Assembly: GCA_031002005.1 (NCBI GenBank)
Contig: JARYHS010009186.1
Coordinates: 188,258,437-188,322,436 of the forward strand
Direction: 5' to 3'
Length of the DNA: 64,000 bases
Source of the DNA: Vandiemenella viatica
Lineage: Eukaryota; Arthropoda; Insecta; Orthoptera; Morabidae
Below are positions 34,676 through 46,136 of this stretch, one piece after another. Under the pieces are notes generated by a model. That model was not told where the DNA came from, searched no databases, and was given only the letters and a program-made list of their open reading frames with translations. Position 1 is the stretch's first letter; every line of letters begins with the position of its first letter. The translations under genes were made by a program, and so were the position numbers.

Positions 34676-36794
34676 AATTTCGACTTAGGTCAATGAATCA
34701 CGTAACAGGAACAAACTCGAAAACTGTAACTTATCTGGTTTACAAGACAATGGGAGGCTTCGGTTCAGTTGGAGTGCGTGAAATTGGGTAGTACTACTCG
34801 ATGCGCATAAACGAATGCTAACTTCTTTCTGTCGTTCAGCAACTAACCTTACGCAGCTTTGAATGAAGTATAGTGTGTCGAAGAGTGGTGTACCGCATTA
34901 TTATGATATTTACAGAAGGTCAAATTGAAGTCGTAACAAATTTGTGACAATAGATAATACGTCAGGTGACATTCTCAAATACAAGCAAATTAAAACTAGT
35001 GAAGCTTTTGAAGATGTTTGAGAATGATGACCCGCTCCCTTCTAATCAGACAATGTCCGTCATTAAAAGCATAATGATCTCAAATAATAAATTAGTGGGA
35101 ACATAATGGTAGATGACTGTGATTAAAGTAACCGTAATTAATGTCCAACAGGCAAGAGATCACATTATGCATTGTGGTCCAAGGAAATGCTCTTTCACGT
35201 TTTCATTTATGAATTTGTTTCTTAATTACGAATTAGGTCAAGAATTGCGGGCAGATATATTAAGAGGAAATTCCATTCTTTTTTTATTAGAGCTAAATCA
35301 AATGTGAAACTTCAGAATTTTTATCTCTGTTAATCTTTTTCTTTATCTGTCATTTTATATCTTTAACAGAGTGTTTGTCAGACTTCGTGTCTTTCTTGTA
35401 TCGTCGGCTCCGCATTGTATACTTGTGAGTGAAAATAAATGTTTAAGGACACATCACGTACAACTATAATCTGCAGGATATAATATAAAATTTAGCTTTA
35501 GCTTTAGCTTTGTGTCGCAATCGGGATACATTATATTTTTTTCTTCGGTATTTATTTCACATAAAATAACAAATTTTTTGGAATGTAAAATCTCAGAATT
35601 GCATAGGCTTCGCAAATTGAATAGTACTTTAAGTTTTATAATGGAATCTCATTTCAATACTTCGACTACACAACGAAATTTTTTGTGTATTAGATATATT
35701 GACATTAATACAGCTGCTAATTTTCTTAACCTACTAATGAAAGGGGCTTCGTATGGTGACTGCACAGCACAATAACATGATTTTGGAATGTGTATATTTT
35801 CAGTTGGCTCTGCTCAGATGCCAATCGAAAAGAAGATCGATGTAACTTGCTACTGATTTCCAGTTTGTGCACTGATATCTAATACTTTTTTCCCCAAAAC
35901 TAACAGAACGAGTCGCTAATTAACTCGTCATCAACGCGCCCTAAAGCCTTAATAATAATAACAACAGCAGTATGAATGTTAACTAAATGCTCTAATGATG
36001 AATGAAGTCTTATATGCCTCAGAGTTATCAATAACCAGGAAAACCTTTGGTATAAAAACTGAAAGATACCAAGCATTTCCGTCAAAATATTAGAAAATAT
36101 TTCATTTCGTTTCTGCAGACACAGTGGGCTGTTATTGGAAGGCCAGGAAGCAGGATGTACATAAGGCAGAGGGTGCAGGGAGCAAAGCCTCACCCTAAGG
36201 AACCGCCGGCAAAACATCGCCTTAGGGTGGTCGTCATGTCAACATTAATTAAGACGCTTTGTGCCTCGGCCCAGTCTACAACCGTTCTAATCCTGTCACA
36301 TCTCTGCAGTGCTCAAAACAGAAGTTACCACCTCTCAACGAATATTCTTCCTGCCAAAACTGTAATTTACACAGACTGAAAGCTTCTAATCGCACGTTGC
36401 GCAAATTGTGTACTCCATCCGGCAGTCCAAAACAATTAGTTTCCCTTTTCTTTCTTTTTTTTTTTTTTTTTTTTAAAAATGGGCGTTATATAGATAGATT
36501 AATGAGAGGGAAAATTTCATACTGCAAATGTAAATTGGAAGGGAACCCCTAAATCAAAAGTAATCGTAGTAACTTGAGTCAAAAAGCCACAGGTACTTCC
36601 CTCTAGTGCATAAGAAAGTTTATATATATACATATATAACTTCCATGTGTGCAGCTGAGTACTTGTTCCTCCCAATATTTTACTATTTAAATATCTTCTG
36701 TTTTTATAAATTAAACACTATCAATATTATTAACCGGATTTTATGGGCCACCATCCTCAATTTCAGTTGGTAAATTGTAAATATACAATACGAG
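34673..36794. other. AT-rich non-coding stretch
   Basis: Nothing recognised beyond a poly-T run at about 36457-36474 and an inverted repeat listed separately. The open frames at 35512-35775 and 35900-36217 have no family likeness. Confidence 0.4.
36191..36229. repeat. Inverted repeat, 10-bp perfect stem
   Basis: CACCCTAAGG at 36191-36200 pairs with CCTTAGGGTG at 36220-36229 across a 19-base loop. Function unknown. Confidence 0.8.
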
Positions 36795-36965
36795 GACCAA
36801 CCATTGTAGCTGAGTGCGTTAAGGCATCCCACAGTGCATCGGGAAGGTGCAATTGGACCAGGTTTGAGTACTGTTCCTCGCGTATCAGCTGACCTGATTG
36901 CGGTTTTTAGGCGATTCCCCTCAGTCATGTAGGCGAATGCTGGAACGGTTACAAATCTCCGCCCC
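36795..36965 (+). repeat. tRNA-derived SINE, third type
   Basis: An A-box-like TAGCTGAGTGCGTTAAGGC and a B-box-like GGTTTGAGTACTG form a tRNA-like head, followed by a roughly 80-bp body. It does not match families A or B in its body. Confidence 0.45.
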
Positions 36966-37141
36966 ATAAACTACATATTTTACAGACAAAAATACATTTA
37001 CCATACAGAACACAAAAAGTTATGTTTCCCAGACAGATGACAACACTGACTTTATTCCTCTTCGTAAAGTACGTCACGACTAACAAACCCGGCTTGAATG
37101 TAGGCAGGACACAAGTCCACCCCCATCCCTCTCATGATTCA

Positions 37142-37172
37142 CACTGGCACCTGTGCACAACAGGTGCCAGTG
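37142..37172. repeat. Perfect 13-bp hairpin containing paired E-boxes
   Basis: CACTGGCACCTGT (37142-37154) and ACAGGTGCCAGTG (37160-37172) are exact reverse complements around GCACA. Each arm holds CACCTG/CAGGTG, the E-box form bound by Snail-class and bHLH factors. Confidence 0.85.
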
Positions 37173-37569
37173 GCAAGTGGTCCTTAGTAAGCCGGATCGA
37201 GGGCGTTGGGGGAAAAGATATACTAAGCGCTAAAAGATGCTTAACAGTATGGAGTGAAACTCGTTCCGTAAATAAATAATAGAACGAAAAACAAGTTGAA
37301 TAGGCAGTAATCTTGTATTATATACTTATTAAGTTGACAAATGCGTAGAGATGGTCGAATTCCATGAGCTTGTGGGTTCTGAAAAGTACCATCTGGCTCC
37401 TTTTTGTGCATCCTTTGACCGAGAGGTCTATTCAAATAGTTCGTTATCATCTTATCGCTGTTGCTTTCTTAGCACCACACAAGGATCACGAGTAGGGAAA
37501 CTGAGGTTATCCCTACGGACGTGAAGTTGATGACATCTGTTCGGTGAACCAGAACCCAAACTTTTCTGA

Positions 37570-37990
37570 CGCAGAAACAACTTTATCAGCTGGAAAATTT
37601 AGATGTATATTTCAAGAAATGGTGCCTCCATCCTTATTAAGCAGTTATATTGACATTTCATTTACGCAAAAAGCAATAGCACTATACATCAGAAGTCAAA
37701 TTTAGAGGCCAACTCTTGCCATATTGCTGCACACCAGAATATCTGGATATAACACTGGACACAATTCTAAGTTTCAAGCAGCATGTCACAAACGTGGTTG
37801 CTACAGTCAAAGCGAGAAAACCGTATGCCTTCCATTTCACCTCCAACACTAAAAAGATCAGAAGCTCTCTTAAAAATCTGGAAAATCATCCCGAAGAAAC
37901 CTCAGCTGCCTATACATCAAGACATTATTCAAGCAAAACACCAAAACTTAACTAAATTAGGCACTTGCCTTCTGTTTCCGACGGATATAC
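37570..37990 (+). mobile_element. Jockey-type LINE fragment (RT, post-catalytic region)
   Basis: Across frames the translation shows YFKKWCLHP near 37615, then VKFRGQLLPYCCTPEYLDIT and LDTILSFKQHVTNVVATVKA (37716-37830). This is the block that follows the catalytic box in insect jockey-like elements. The first part needs a frame change to join the ORF at 37716. Both ends of the element are missing. Confidence 0.75.
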
Positions 37991-38852
37991 GAGTATTACA
38001 GAAATAACGGATAATCCTATTTTAGCGTATGTATTTCAGGTCTGCAGTTAACAGAACAGTTATGCGAAATTAGAATTTCGGCTCATTTGTTTCCTGGCGA
38101 CTAATTTTTTGTGGCAATTAAATAATATATAACATAGGAAATAATATTGTTAGAGATGCTAAATTTTTTTTGTCTCTCTGTGGTATTTCAATGAACTGAG
38201 AGAGTGCACTAATTAATTAGTTTTAGATTATATTTGTTACTAAAAGGTCAATACTCATGCAATAAATCAATATCAACAAATCTAATAACTCACAAACTTT
38301 ACTGAAAGCACTGAAGATATTTTTTCCTTACAGCAGGAGTTTGAATTAGATATGCCTTTTTCTTTTTTTAGCTTTGAATTTAACAACAATGAACTTAAAG
38401 GCCAACCATCTTCTCAGCTGTTTGTGTTAGCATCGGCTAAGTGATATTAATTTATGAAATTATGAAACTTATTGCCCTTCAAAACATCAGTAAAGATTCC
38501 ATTTGAATCACCTCGCTTCAAAGTCCATAAAAATGTAACGGAAAAATCAGAAATGTCATTAGGATCCAGTTTAAATGCATAAAATCGATCAAGTTAGTCA
38601 TTAAATCAAGCGTTAACATGCTTTTCGTACAAGCTTTTGTTAAATGTACATTATGACAGCTATGTACAGTTCATTACGACGGTAACTCAACGCATTTGGG
38701 TAGTTTTCTATTAGTAATGTAACATAAAATCTTTAAAACATAAAACAAATACAGGAATAAAAATCATTGGATTATCTGCGAAACCATTGAAAATAAAATT
38801 AATTGGTGATTAGTAGGTAATAAACTATCGGGTATTTGATTTTGTGTGGAGA
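37991..38852. other. AT-rich non-coding stretch
   Basis: Nothing recognised. Confidence 0.45.
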
Positions 38853-38854
38853 TA

Positions 38855-39360
38855 CAGGGTGTCTAGAAAAGGACTTCCTGATTTCAAAATTAAATATCTC
38901 GAAAACAAAGATCGATAGAGGAATGCAGTAAACGGTATGTTTATTGTGACAGCTGTAAGAAGTGTATACAGCAGTGTGAAATAATAGTTACAAAAGCTGC
39001 TAACAGATGGCGCTGTACGCTGTACAGCTCATATCAGCATACATAAGTGAAATAATCGTATGAAAACAATCTTTGCAAACAATCACATCACAATGTTTTC
39101 AAAATGTTCACCATTGGCACTATCTCCTTTCACGTTTTAATGGTGGAACTGATCGCCCTGAGCTTCGGATCACTATTTAGACATTACGTATGGCGATTAC
39201 AGCGCCATCTGTTAGCAGCTTTTGTAACTATTATTTCACACTACTGTATACACTTCTTACAGCTGTCACAATAAACATACCGTTTACTGCATTCCTCTAT
39301 CGATCTTTGTTTTCGAGATATTTAATTTTGAAATCAGGGAGTCCTTTTCTGGACACCCTG
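38855..39360. mobile_element. Non-autonomous Tc1/mariner-like element with 163-bp inverted arms
   Basis: The left arm 38855-39017 (from CAGGGTGTCTAGAAAAGG to GATGGCGCTGTA) and right arm 39198-39360 are reverse complements with only a few mismatches. TA flanks both ends (38853-38854 and 39361-39362). The 180-bp centre has no readable transposase. TA duplications and CAGGGTG ends indicate a Tc1/mariner-type transposase acting in trans. The near-identity of the arms suggests a recent insertion. A transcript would fold into a long double strand. Confidence 0.85.
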
Positions 39361-39362
39361 TA

Positions 39363-40670
39363 TGTGATTCTTGAAAAGATTTTAAATTAAAACGAACTTT
39401 TGATAAAAGTCACTAACAAATAATATTTAATTCAGGCTAGTTAATGTTATCCGGGAACACGTTCACAAACTTAGTAACTTCGTTACAATCGTCTTATTGC
39501 TACTTTTTTGTGGAAATACCTAGCAATAGTACTACAGTAAACCAACGAGCAGAAGTGGTAATTTTTGGTAAATTTAGGTATTCTGAAGAAGACATGTTGA
39601 CTTTTAGATCTACTCTTTGAAATATTTTTATACATCCTCACAAAACACCAAGAGAGTTTTAATTCAACGTTTTGTGGAAGGCTGGAGGAACAAAAATTTA
39701 CTTTTTTTTATTTAAGAATTACATACATAACACATATCAATTTTATCCTCAATTGTTTAATTTAACTGCCCCCTTTAGCTGAGATCGCTGAGTGACTGTG
39801 ATGACATCTGGCTCTTAAGTGGTTAGAGTGCCGGATGTGGAAGAAATTTTTGTCCTTCCGGATTTTACCTACGGAGTATGACGGTTGGTTATGTACAGTT
39901 CGTAGTGACCAGATTGTGTACAAATGATTGGACTTAAAACCCAAAGCTCTACACCGTGAATGTGGAGTATGAGAATACGCCACTTTTGAAATAGGATGGG
40001 AATGTTCCCTCGACATGGTCTCTTTCGGAAGAGTAGGTCTGTGTGAGTTGGCACAAGGTAATATCTACCAACCAAATCAAAAACAACACATTTAACACTG
40101 AAGTCTTCCCAAATACATGAACACTTGCACACTGGAAAAGGCAACAGGAAACGACCCGAGTTATAACTGCACTGGAATGTTTTAAGAAGGAGTAAAAACC
40201 TCCTTTGTAATAGGCTACGCTTGTGATTTGGAGTTACACACAGCATTATTATGGCTTAGCTTTAGCCACAATCATTTTTTCTTGATCGACATTCAACAAA
40301 GCCATCACCGCAATTCCTACGCTGTACATACACACTGTGGTTTCAGGGGACTTCATATCAGTCTAATGAAACGATATTTTTGTCAGCAGATTAGTATCGC
40401 CACTTTACATCATCTTTTTAATTATCTTTCACTCAGGTTATCCCAATAGCAAATGGAAAAAATATCTTTGAAGGCCAGTGTGAAGACAATTGATTTCCTT
40501 ATCACCTATTGATCTAATCACGTAGACAGAAATTAAGATTTATATGTATAGTGCTAAATGTCGTAGCAACAGTAAAAAAAAGCTTACACAGTACTTTTAT
40601 AGTGACCGTCCGACCAACAACCACCAACTTCGTTTCCTTTCTGCCTCCAAAGAAGAACCCTCAAACAGAG
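39363..40670. other. Non-coding stretch
   Basis: A decayed tRNA-like head may be present at about 39810-39870 (AAGTGGTTAGAGTGCCGGAT, then CCTTCCGGATTTTACC), too weak to call. No genes. Confidence 0.35.
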
Positions 40671-40671
40671 C

Positions 40672-40975
40672 GCTGTGATGGCTCAGTGGTTAAGGTGTCT
40701 GACTGTGGATCGAAACGTCTCCGGTTCGAATCCCTGTCTCGCCAGGGATTTTCATAGGCCCTCAACTCGATCTTCACCTCTGGAACTGCTGGCTATGTAA
40801 TGTGGAGTACGCCAGAATGCATCCGTGGTTCGTATTCCACGTTATACTGTAGGATCCATGTATTCGGTAGGACTATCGGGCTAGGTTAAGGTGGCTATGA
40901 CAGGGGAAGAATGCGCAGCCAATAGAAACCCTGCCACACCAGGTCACTACGACTGTAGGGAGTTATTATTACTAC
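40672..40975 (+). repeat. tRNA-derived SINE (family A), good copy
   Basis: The polymerase III A box TGGCTCAGTGG (40679-40689) and B box GGTTCGAATCC (40723-40733) are both intact and 33 bp apart, inside a tRNA-like head that continues into GCCAGGGATTTTC. A unique body of about 220 bp follows and ends in TTATTATTACTACC. The head has no clear tRNA cloverleaf at the acceptor end, and a long body is attached, so this is a SINE and not a tRNA gene. Confidence 0.8.
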
Positions 40976-43900
40976 CTGGAAATACCGGCGTTAGTACCTC
41001 TTGTTCTGGCTGAATCTCACCCATATCAATACAGCTCGTATTGGCCTTGCCTTATATAAATGTCATCCACAATACAAAAACTTCCAAACATTACATGACA
41101 AAATACTGCATTCAAGACAGATGGAGTATTCCAATCAATTCAAAATCACACTATGATTTCATCTGCTTGGATCAAATGTTCCAAACAGAAAATATTTCTG
41201 CAGGACGCTGTCCAACCGAATCTGCTACCAAAACAAGTAGACGGTAACATGCCATGAGTTCAGAATCATGAATGTTAGAGATTGGAGTTGTTTTACAAAG
41301 CTCGGAGAATTAAATATAAATATTTCGCTTAGATATGGAACTAAATCGAAGGACAGATAAGTTTTGTTTCACATGGGTTATTAAATATCTAACTCAAAAT
41401 CACTTTCCGCTGTGGGTTTATTATTAAAAATCATAAGCTCTGCATTAAGCTGTTAATAGATGTAAATAAAACGCACAACAACCACATTACCTCAAGTTAG
41501 CATACAAAAACGATGACAAAATAAGGAATATATGAAGCAAAAATGAATAACTGGTTAGTTTTGGAAAGTGTGGCTTTCATCTAATGGGAGTCCTGAATGA
41601 TTTAGAAACCACAGAAAATAAAGAAATTTTAATATTAAAAATAAAACAGAAATGAGCTTAGAATAAGACTGATAGGAATTCAAAAGATTCTGCGAACGGT
41701 CGCGGGATACACACTCTCTAAAAAGTATATAAAATATTTAGTTCGAAACGCATAAGAAAGAAAAAAAAATGATAAATTTTTTATTACATTATGGTTAAAG
41801 AACTTAATTACAAATCATATTCAATATAGCATATTTACTTTGACCAGAATTTTATAATTGGAAAGAGCTAATTAAAGTTTTGGTAATTAAAGAAATTCTC
41901 ACTTGTAACAGCAGTTTATAAAACAAGAAATGTGTGAGAAAAAAGAAGAGTGGAATACATGAAAGATAGACATGTAGATTTAATTATAGAAGCAAGAATA
42001 TAAAGAAGTATAGTGATTGAAGTGGTTCATGGATGAAATATCTACATTGATTGATCGGAGAGGAAATACAAAAATCCAGGAGATGGTGTAGATAGAAATA
42101 AATATGAATCTTCTTTAATGAAAGATACTGGGATTACAAGAAAACATTATAAACTGAATGATGTGCGCTTTAAGGATATTAATGTGTTATAAAAAGGAAT
42201 AATAATGTAATTATTGATGTAAATGTTTAAAACACACAACGTAAAATAGCTTTGAAAAACTTAAACATGGCAATATGAGTTTATTAGATTTCCTGCAGAA
42301 ATTATGAACACTACTATATATTAATCATGTATTTTGCGTTTATGCTTTTCCTGAAAACACCACTGTCTTATTGCAGTGTTAACTTAACCAACATGCTATG
42401 ATGAAACTGGTAATTAGTTATTGATCGAAGTGTCATTTCCTGATCGTGATGAAATAACCCTTCTCTTTGTAAACAGATCTGCGCCTCAAACATCTGTCGG
42501 AATCTGTTGATTCCATCTTCCTCTATTTGGCTGGAACAAACAGTCTCTTAATTAATGTTTACTGGAAGGATCACTGGAGAACGTGTTTTGTCGAGCAAGA
42601 AAATACGATAAATGCAGTGTGAGACGCTGTGGTTTTACGTAGAGGCCAAAGCCTCCATTACACGGCATTTTTGTTCCATTGAGAAGAAATTTCGTTATTG
42701 ATAAAGCAGTTGTAAAATACCATCAGCCGCTTATGTAGAATCTTAAATAACAGTTCCATGTGTGATTTGGAGAAACATATTGCGCAAATAACTGATTAGA
42801 TTTGCTAAGGCAGCTGCTAGTTTGTCAATGAAATTATATGTAACATGAATGGTTTACAAATATTCAGTATTGCTCTAGTTCACTCTAAATTAAGGGACGA
42901 AATTTTCATTTTACATTAATCCCGTATATCGTCCAGTATTTTTTTTTTTTTATTTTGAGTTAGTGGACTTGGGACGATTCTATTGGAATCAGTCACAATT
43001 TCAGGATGCCATTTGTTTATTCAAGAAAATTGTTTCAGCTTCAAACACAATTACAATTAAAATGTATGATGATTTAACTGACAAATATCGTAAATTATAA
43101 TTCGTAGCCTGCGGAAGTTATTGACTGCCAGACGTAAATGACATTATCGCCTGAAACGAATTTTGTTGTTTAGTATAATAGGACAGTAACTTTTTAAAAA
43201 ACTTTATAGTTACTTAAGGTTTTATTGAATTTATGTGTTTTCCGTGTGTCCTATTGAAATAATCCTTCGTCTTTGTAGCACACTTCAAAACGTAACAGCA
43301 TCTAAGACAGAGCAGTCCGCGTAGCATACTAAAACTATGATGTGGCAGCTGCGTTAGTGTTCAGTGCTGCGATAAAGCGATTTCCCAGCTTAAGAATGGT
43401 TACAGAATGTGTAAATCAGTGAAGAATTATTTTTTATGGCTCATAATTTATTTAATTCACTTACTTGATTTGTAATGATTTATTGGTTGGAGATTCATAA
43501 AAAGAAATATGTGTCTTACGATTTTTATTATAGGGAAAACTATTTTCCATATTTTGATACAGTTAACCTATAAACGCCCTTATTTCGATTTGACTTTTGA
43601 TCATGTAGTCACCTGATCTTAAGAAGTTGCGCAACAAGACCTTGACCAGACACCTGCTTTACTGAGTGTGGACGACCACTTCAGGAGATTTCTATCAGCA
43701 GATGTGACTTTATCAAACGAGAGTGATTTAAATTACCTTAAAAACAAAGTTTTCTGTTTCCCAATTGCTTCACTGCTAGTGTTATGTGAATTCTCTTCCG
43801 TAGAGAGTTAGTAATATTCACAATACATGTTGCGTTCACTGCCCAAGTATCCGTGGACATAATGTTTATTTATTTATTTTTCACTCTCTTCGTATTAACG

Positions 43901-45318
43901 ATAAGCAGGTTTCGATTTACGATGCATAAAGTAATATTCACACAACGCCTAACAATTTTAGACGATAGCATAGAAACGATTCTTTTAAAACACTCTCTAT
44001 GTAACCTGCAAAAGTTGAAAATATCTTTTTTTTATTCGATGACTCAAAAGCAGGCGAAACGTGATGCCCAGTTGTAGGCGTTTAATACAGTGAAAATATT
44101 GTTTTTTTTCTTTTAATTTCTCACCTGAGCTTGCTTTTCGAAACGGTGTTTTCGGCAGCTGTCTGTTGGTGACAGTGTTGCATGTTGGACTCGTGTTGCA
44201 CAGTACGTTGAAATCGAAAGAATCGACAAAGTTTCCACATCATAGATCAAAATTCAATGAACCGGGCTTTTGGACTCATTGGAATGAATCTCTCACTGCA
44301 GACTCTCGGAAAGCCACGGACTGTTACTTCAATTTAAACGCAACATGATGCAGTGCTTTATTTATTGGTTTAGAATTTTTACTGTTAATGTATTCGCGTA
44401 TTCTCACGACAGTAAAGTTGTTCTACCGTTATGCGCTACTAAAGGAATAAATTTTTTACAGTGCGGCATTAAATATAAAATTCTGCGATAGGCTAACAGC
44501 AAATGTAATAAGCCGAAGATTCCCAAGAAAAAACTGGGGAGGCCATTTAAAGCTGTAGCATGAATTTGCTTGGTCTTTTACAACTTTAGTAGCCTTCCTC
44601 CAGACCGTGATCAACCACGCCATGACATGTCATTTCCATTTTAATTCCCCTCACAAAATTTCATTAGAATTCAATATTTGGATTAGCAGAATCTGTATTA
44701 AAAAGCAATATTTTTATATCTTAAATTGGCAGTTTAACAGTGTTATATTATCAGCTTATCACTTAGTTGAATCTATTTCTAGAATACAATATTTTTTGCC
44801 AATACGTTCGTCGCAAATGTTACAGCTATCATCACCAACAAACAATCTACCACAAAATGTTATATCCTTTAGAAACCCGATGCACAGCCAGCTTAAAAAT
44901 CATTTCTCCTCTTCCTATCAAATATTTTATCTTCAGTTTGAAATAAAAATATTTTTTAATTCTTAATTTGAAAAGAAAGTGATTACATACTTGTCACAAA
45001 GAATCACACCAAAAAATTGGAGTAAGTATTAATTTTGCGAACAACAGTTAACATTTCAACTATCAGTATGTCATACACTTTGCACTAGGAAAGAAAATTT
45101 TATTCTTCAATCTCCATTCTTTCTGTTAGAGCACACTGAGATTATCTGATGTTTCGGGTTAAAAGATAGTTGTTCTGTGCGATAACTTTGTCCACGTGTC
45201 TTTAGGCACGTCGCCTCTTGATAAACATCGGGCTCGAAGGTTGAGAGTATTTCACTATCTCGCAAATCTTTGACCACGACGTTAAAACTTGCCACACACT
45301 GCTGAACACTGAACGAAG
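40976..45318. other. AT-rich non-coding stretch upstream of gene 1
   Basis: No gene was recognised over 4.3 kb. The 119-codon open frame at 44607-44966 is low-complexity and unlike any family I know. No TATA box was found just upstream of 45319. Confidence 0.45.
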
Positions 45319-45684
45319 ATGTTACGAACGGTGTTAGTGGCGGTCCTATTTTGCACTTCCGCGTCGATTGGTACCGTGCACGGACGAGGCACTGCCCGAA
45401 AGCACGGAAGAATCGTAGGTGGCTCCGATGCCATCATTGACGACTACCCTTGGCAGGCGTCATTGCAGTACCTCGGTTATCACGTCTGCGGCGCTACCAT
45501 CATTGACGCCTCAAGGGTGTTGACGGCGGCACACTGCGTCCAGGGACTTTTCGCCAACTTCCTGAGTGTCCGTTCTGGCACCACGACCCTCAACAGCGGA
45601 GGCGATGTCCATGACGTCACCACCGGTATCTATCACGGCCTTTTCGACCCGGAGACGTTCGACTACGACATCGCCATTCTGCAG
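45319..45684 (+). CDS. Trypsin-fold serine protease homolog, exon 1 (gene 1)
   Basis: This exon encodes residues 1-122 of a 262-residue secreted protein. Residues 1-22 form a signal peptide (MLRTVLVAVLFCTSASIG...). A short propeptide ends at Arg31, and the mature chain starts IVGGSDAIIDDYPWQ. LTAAHC carries His72 (chymotrypsin His57), and DYDIAIL carries Asp117 (Asp102). Cys57 and Cys73 would form the loop disulfide. There is no clip or other N-terminal domain. The exon ends with CAG in phase 0 at GTTGGC; the donor is weak but is shared in position and sequence with gene 2. The longer open frame to 45762 simply reads into the intron. Exon 2 determines that the enzyme is probably inactive. Confidence 0.9.
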
Positions 45685-45941
45685 GTTGGCTTGACTAATT
45701 TGTACATGCGCAAACCTCGCGACGTAATCAGAGATTGTCTACGGAGATACGAATGTAGATGACTGGACTGGTAGGGACCTAAGTCCATAAAAGAAAAGGA
45801 CGGCAGAAGATGATTTGCAAGCACTTAAAGTGGCGGCTGGGTACTTAGAGAAAACCACGGTGACAGTACATACAAACTACAGAAACCATGAAAGAAATAG
45901 GTAGACATGCAGAGTTAGAGAGATAGATTATACAAAATATG

Positions 45942-46133
45942 GTAGATCGATGGTTAGTGCTTCTGCTTTGAAAACTGCTGGTACTGTGTTTAAATCCCAG
46001 TCAGACCAGGAATTATTAGTCTTAGACTTGTTCGCATCAGTTATGCCAGGACGATTCATGTTCTGGATTCCACATTGACCTCATCCACGGTTGAGGCAAA
46101 TCGAATCCCTGTCACTTGGTGGCTCGACAGCCC
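45942..46133 (+). repeat. tRNA-derived SINE remnant in intron 1
   Basis: A head with TAGATCGATGGTTAGTGC and a decayed B box GTGTTTAAATCCC is followed by GTCAGACCAGGAATTATTAG and TTCTGGATTCCACATTGACC. It resembles family A in layout but is too diverged to assign. Its 3' end abuts the next element. Confidence 0.5.
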
Positions 46134-46136
46134 TTA

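Noticed and set aside
40672..40746. tRNA gene
   Set aside because: A and B boxes are intact, but the acceptor arms do not pair and a 220-bp body shared with another copy follows. It is a SINE head.
44607..44966. 119-codon frame just upstream of gene 1
   Set aside because: Composition is Phe/Ile/Ser/Asn-rich, as random AT-rich DNA gives. There is no motif and no splice context.
45685..45762. Continuation of the gene 1 exon 1 frame to a stop at 45762
   Set aside because: The residues after IAILQ do not fit the protease fold, whereas the exon at 49226 continues it in phase.
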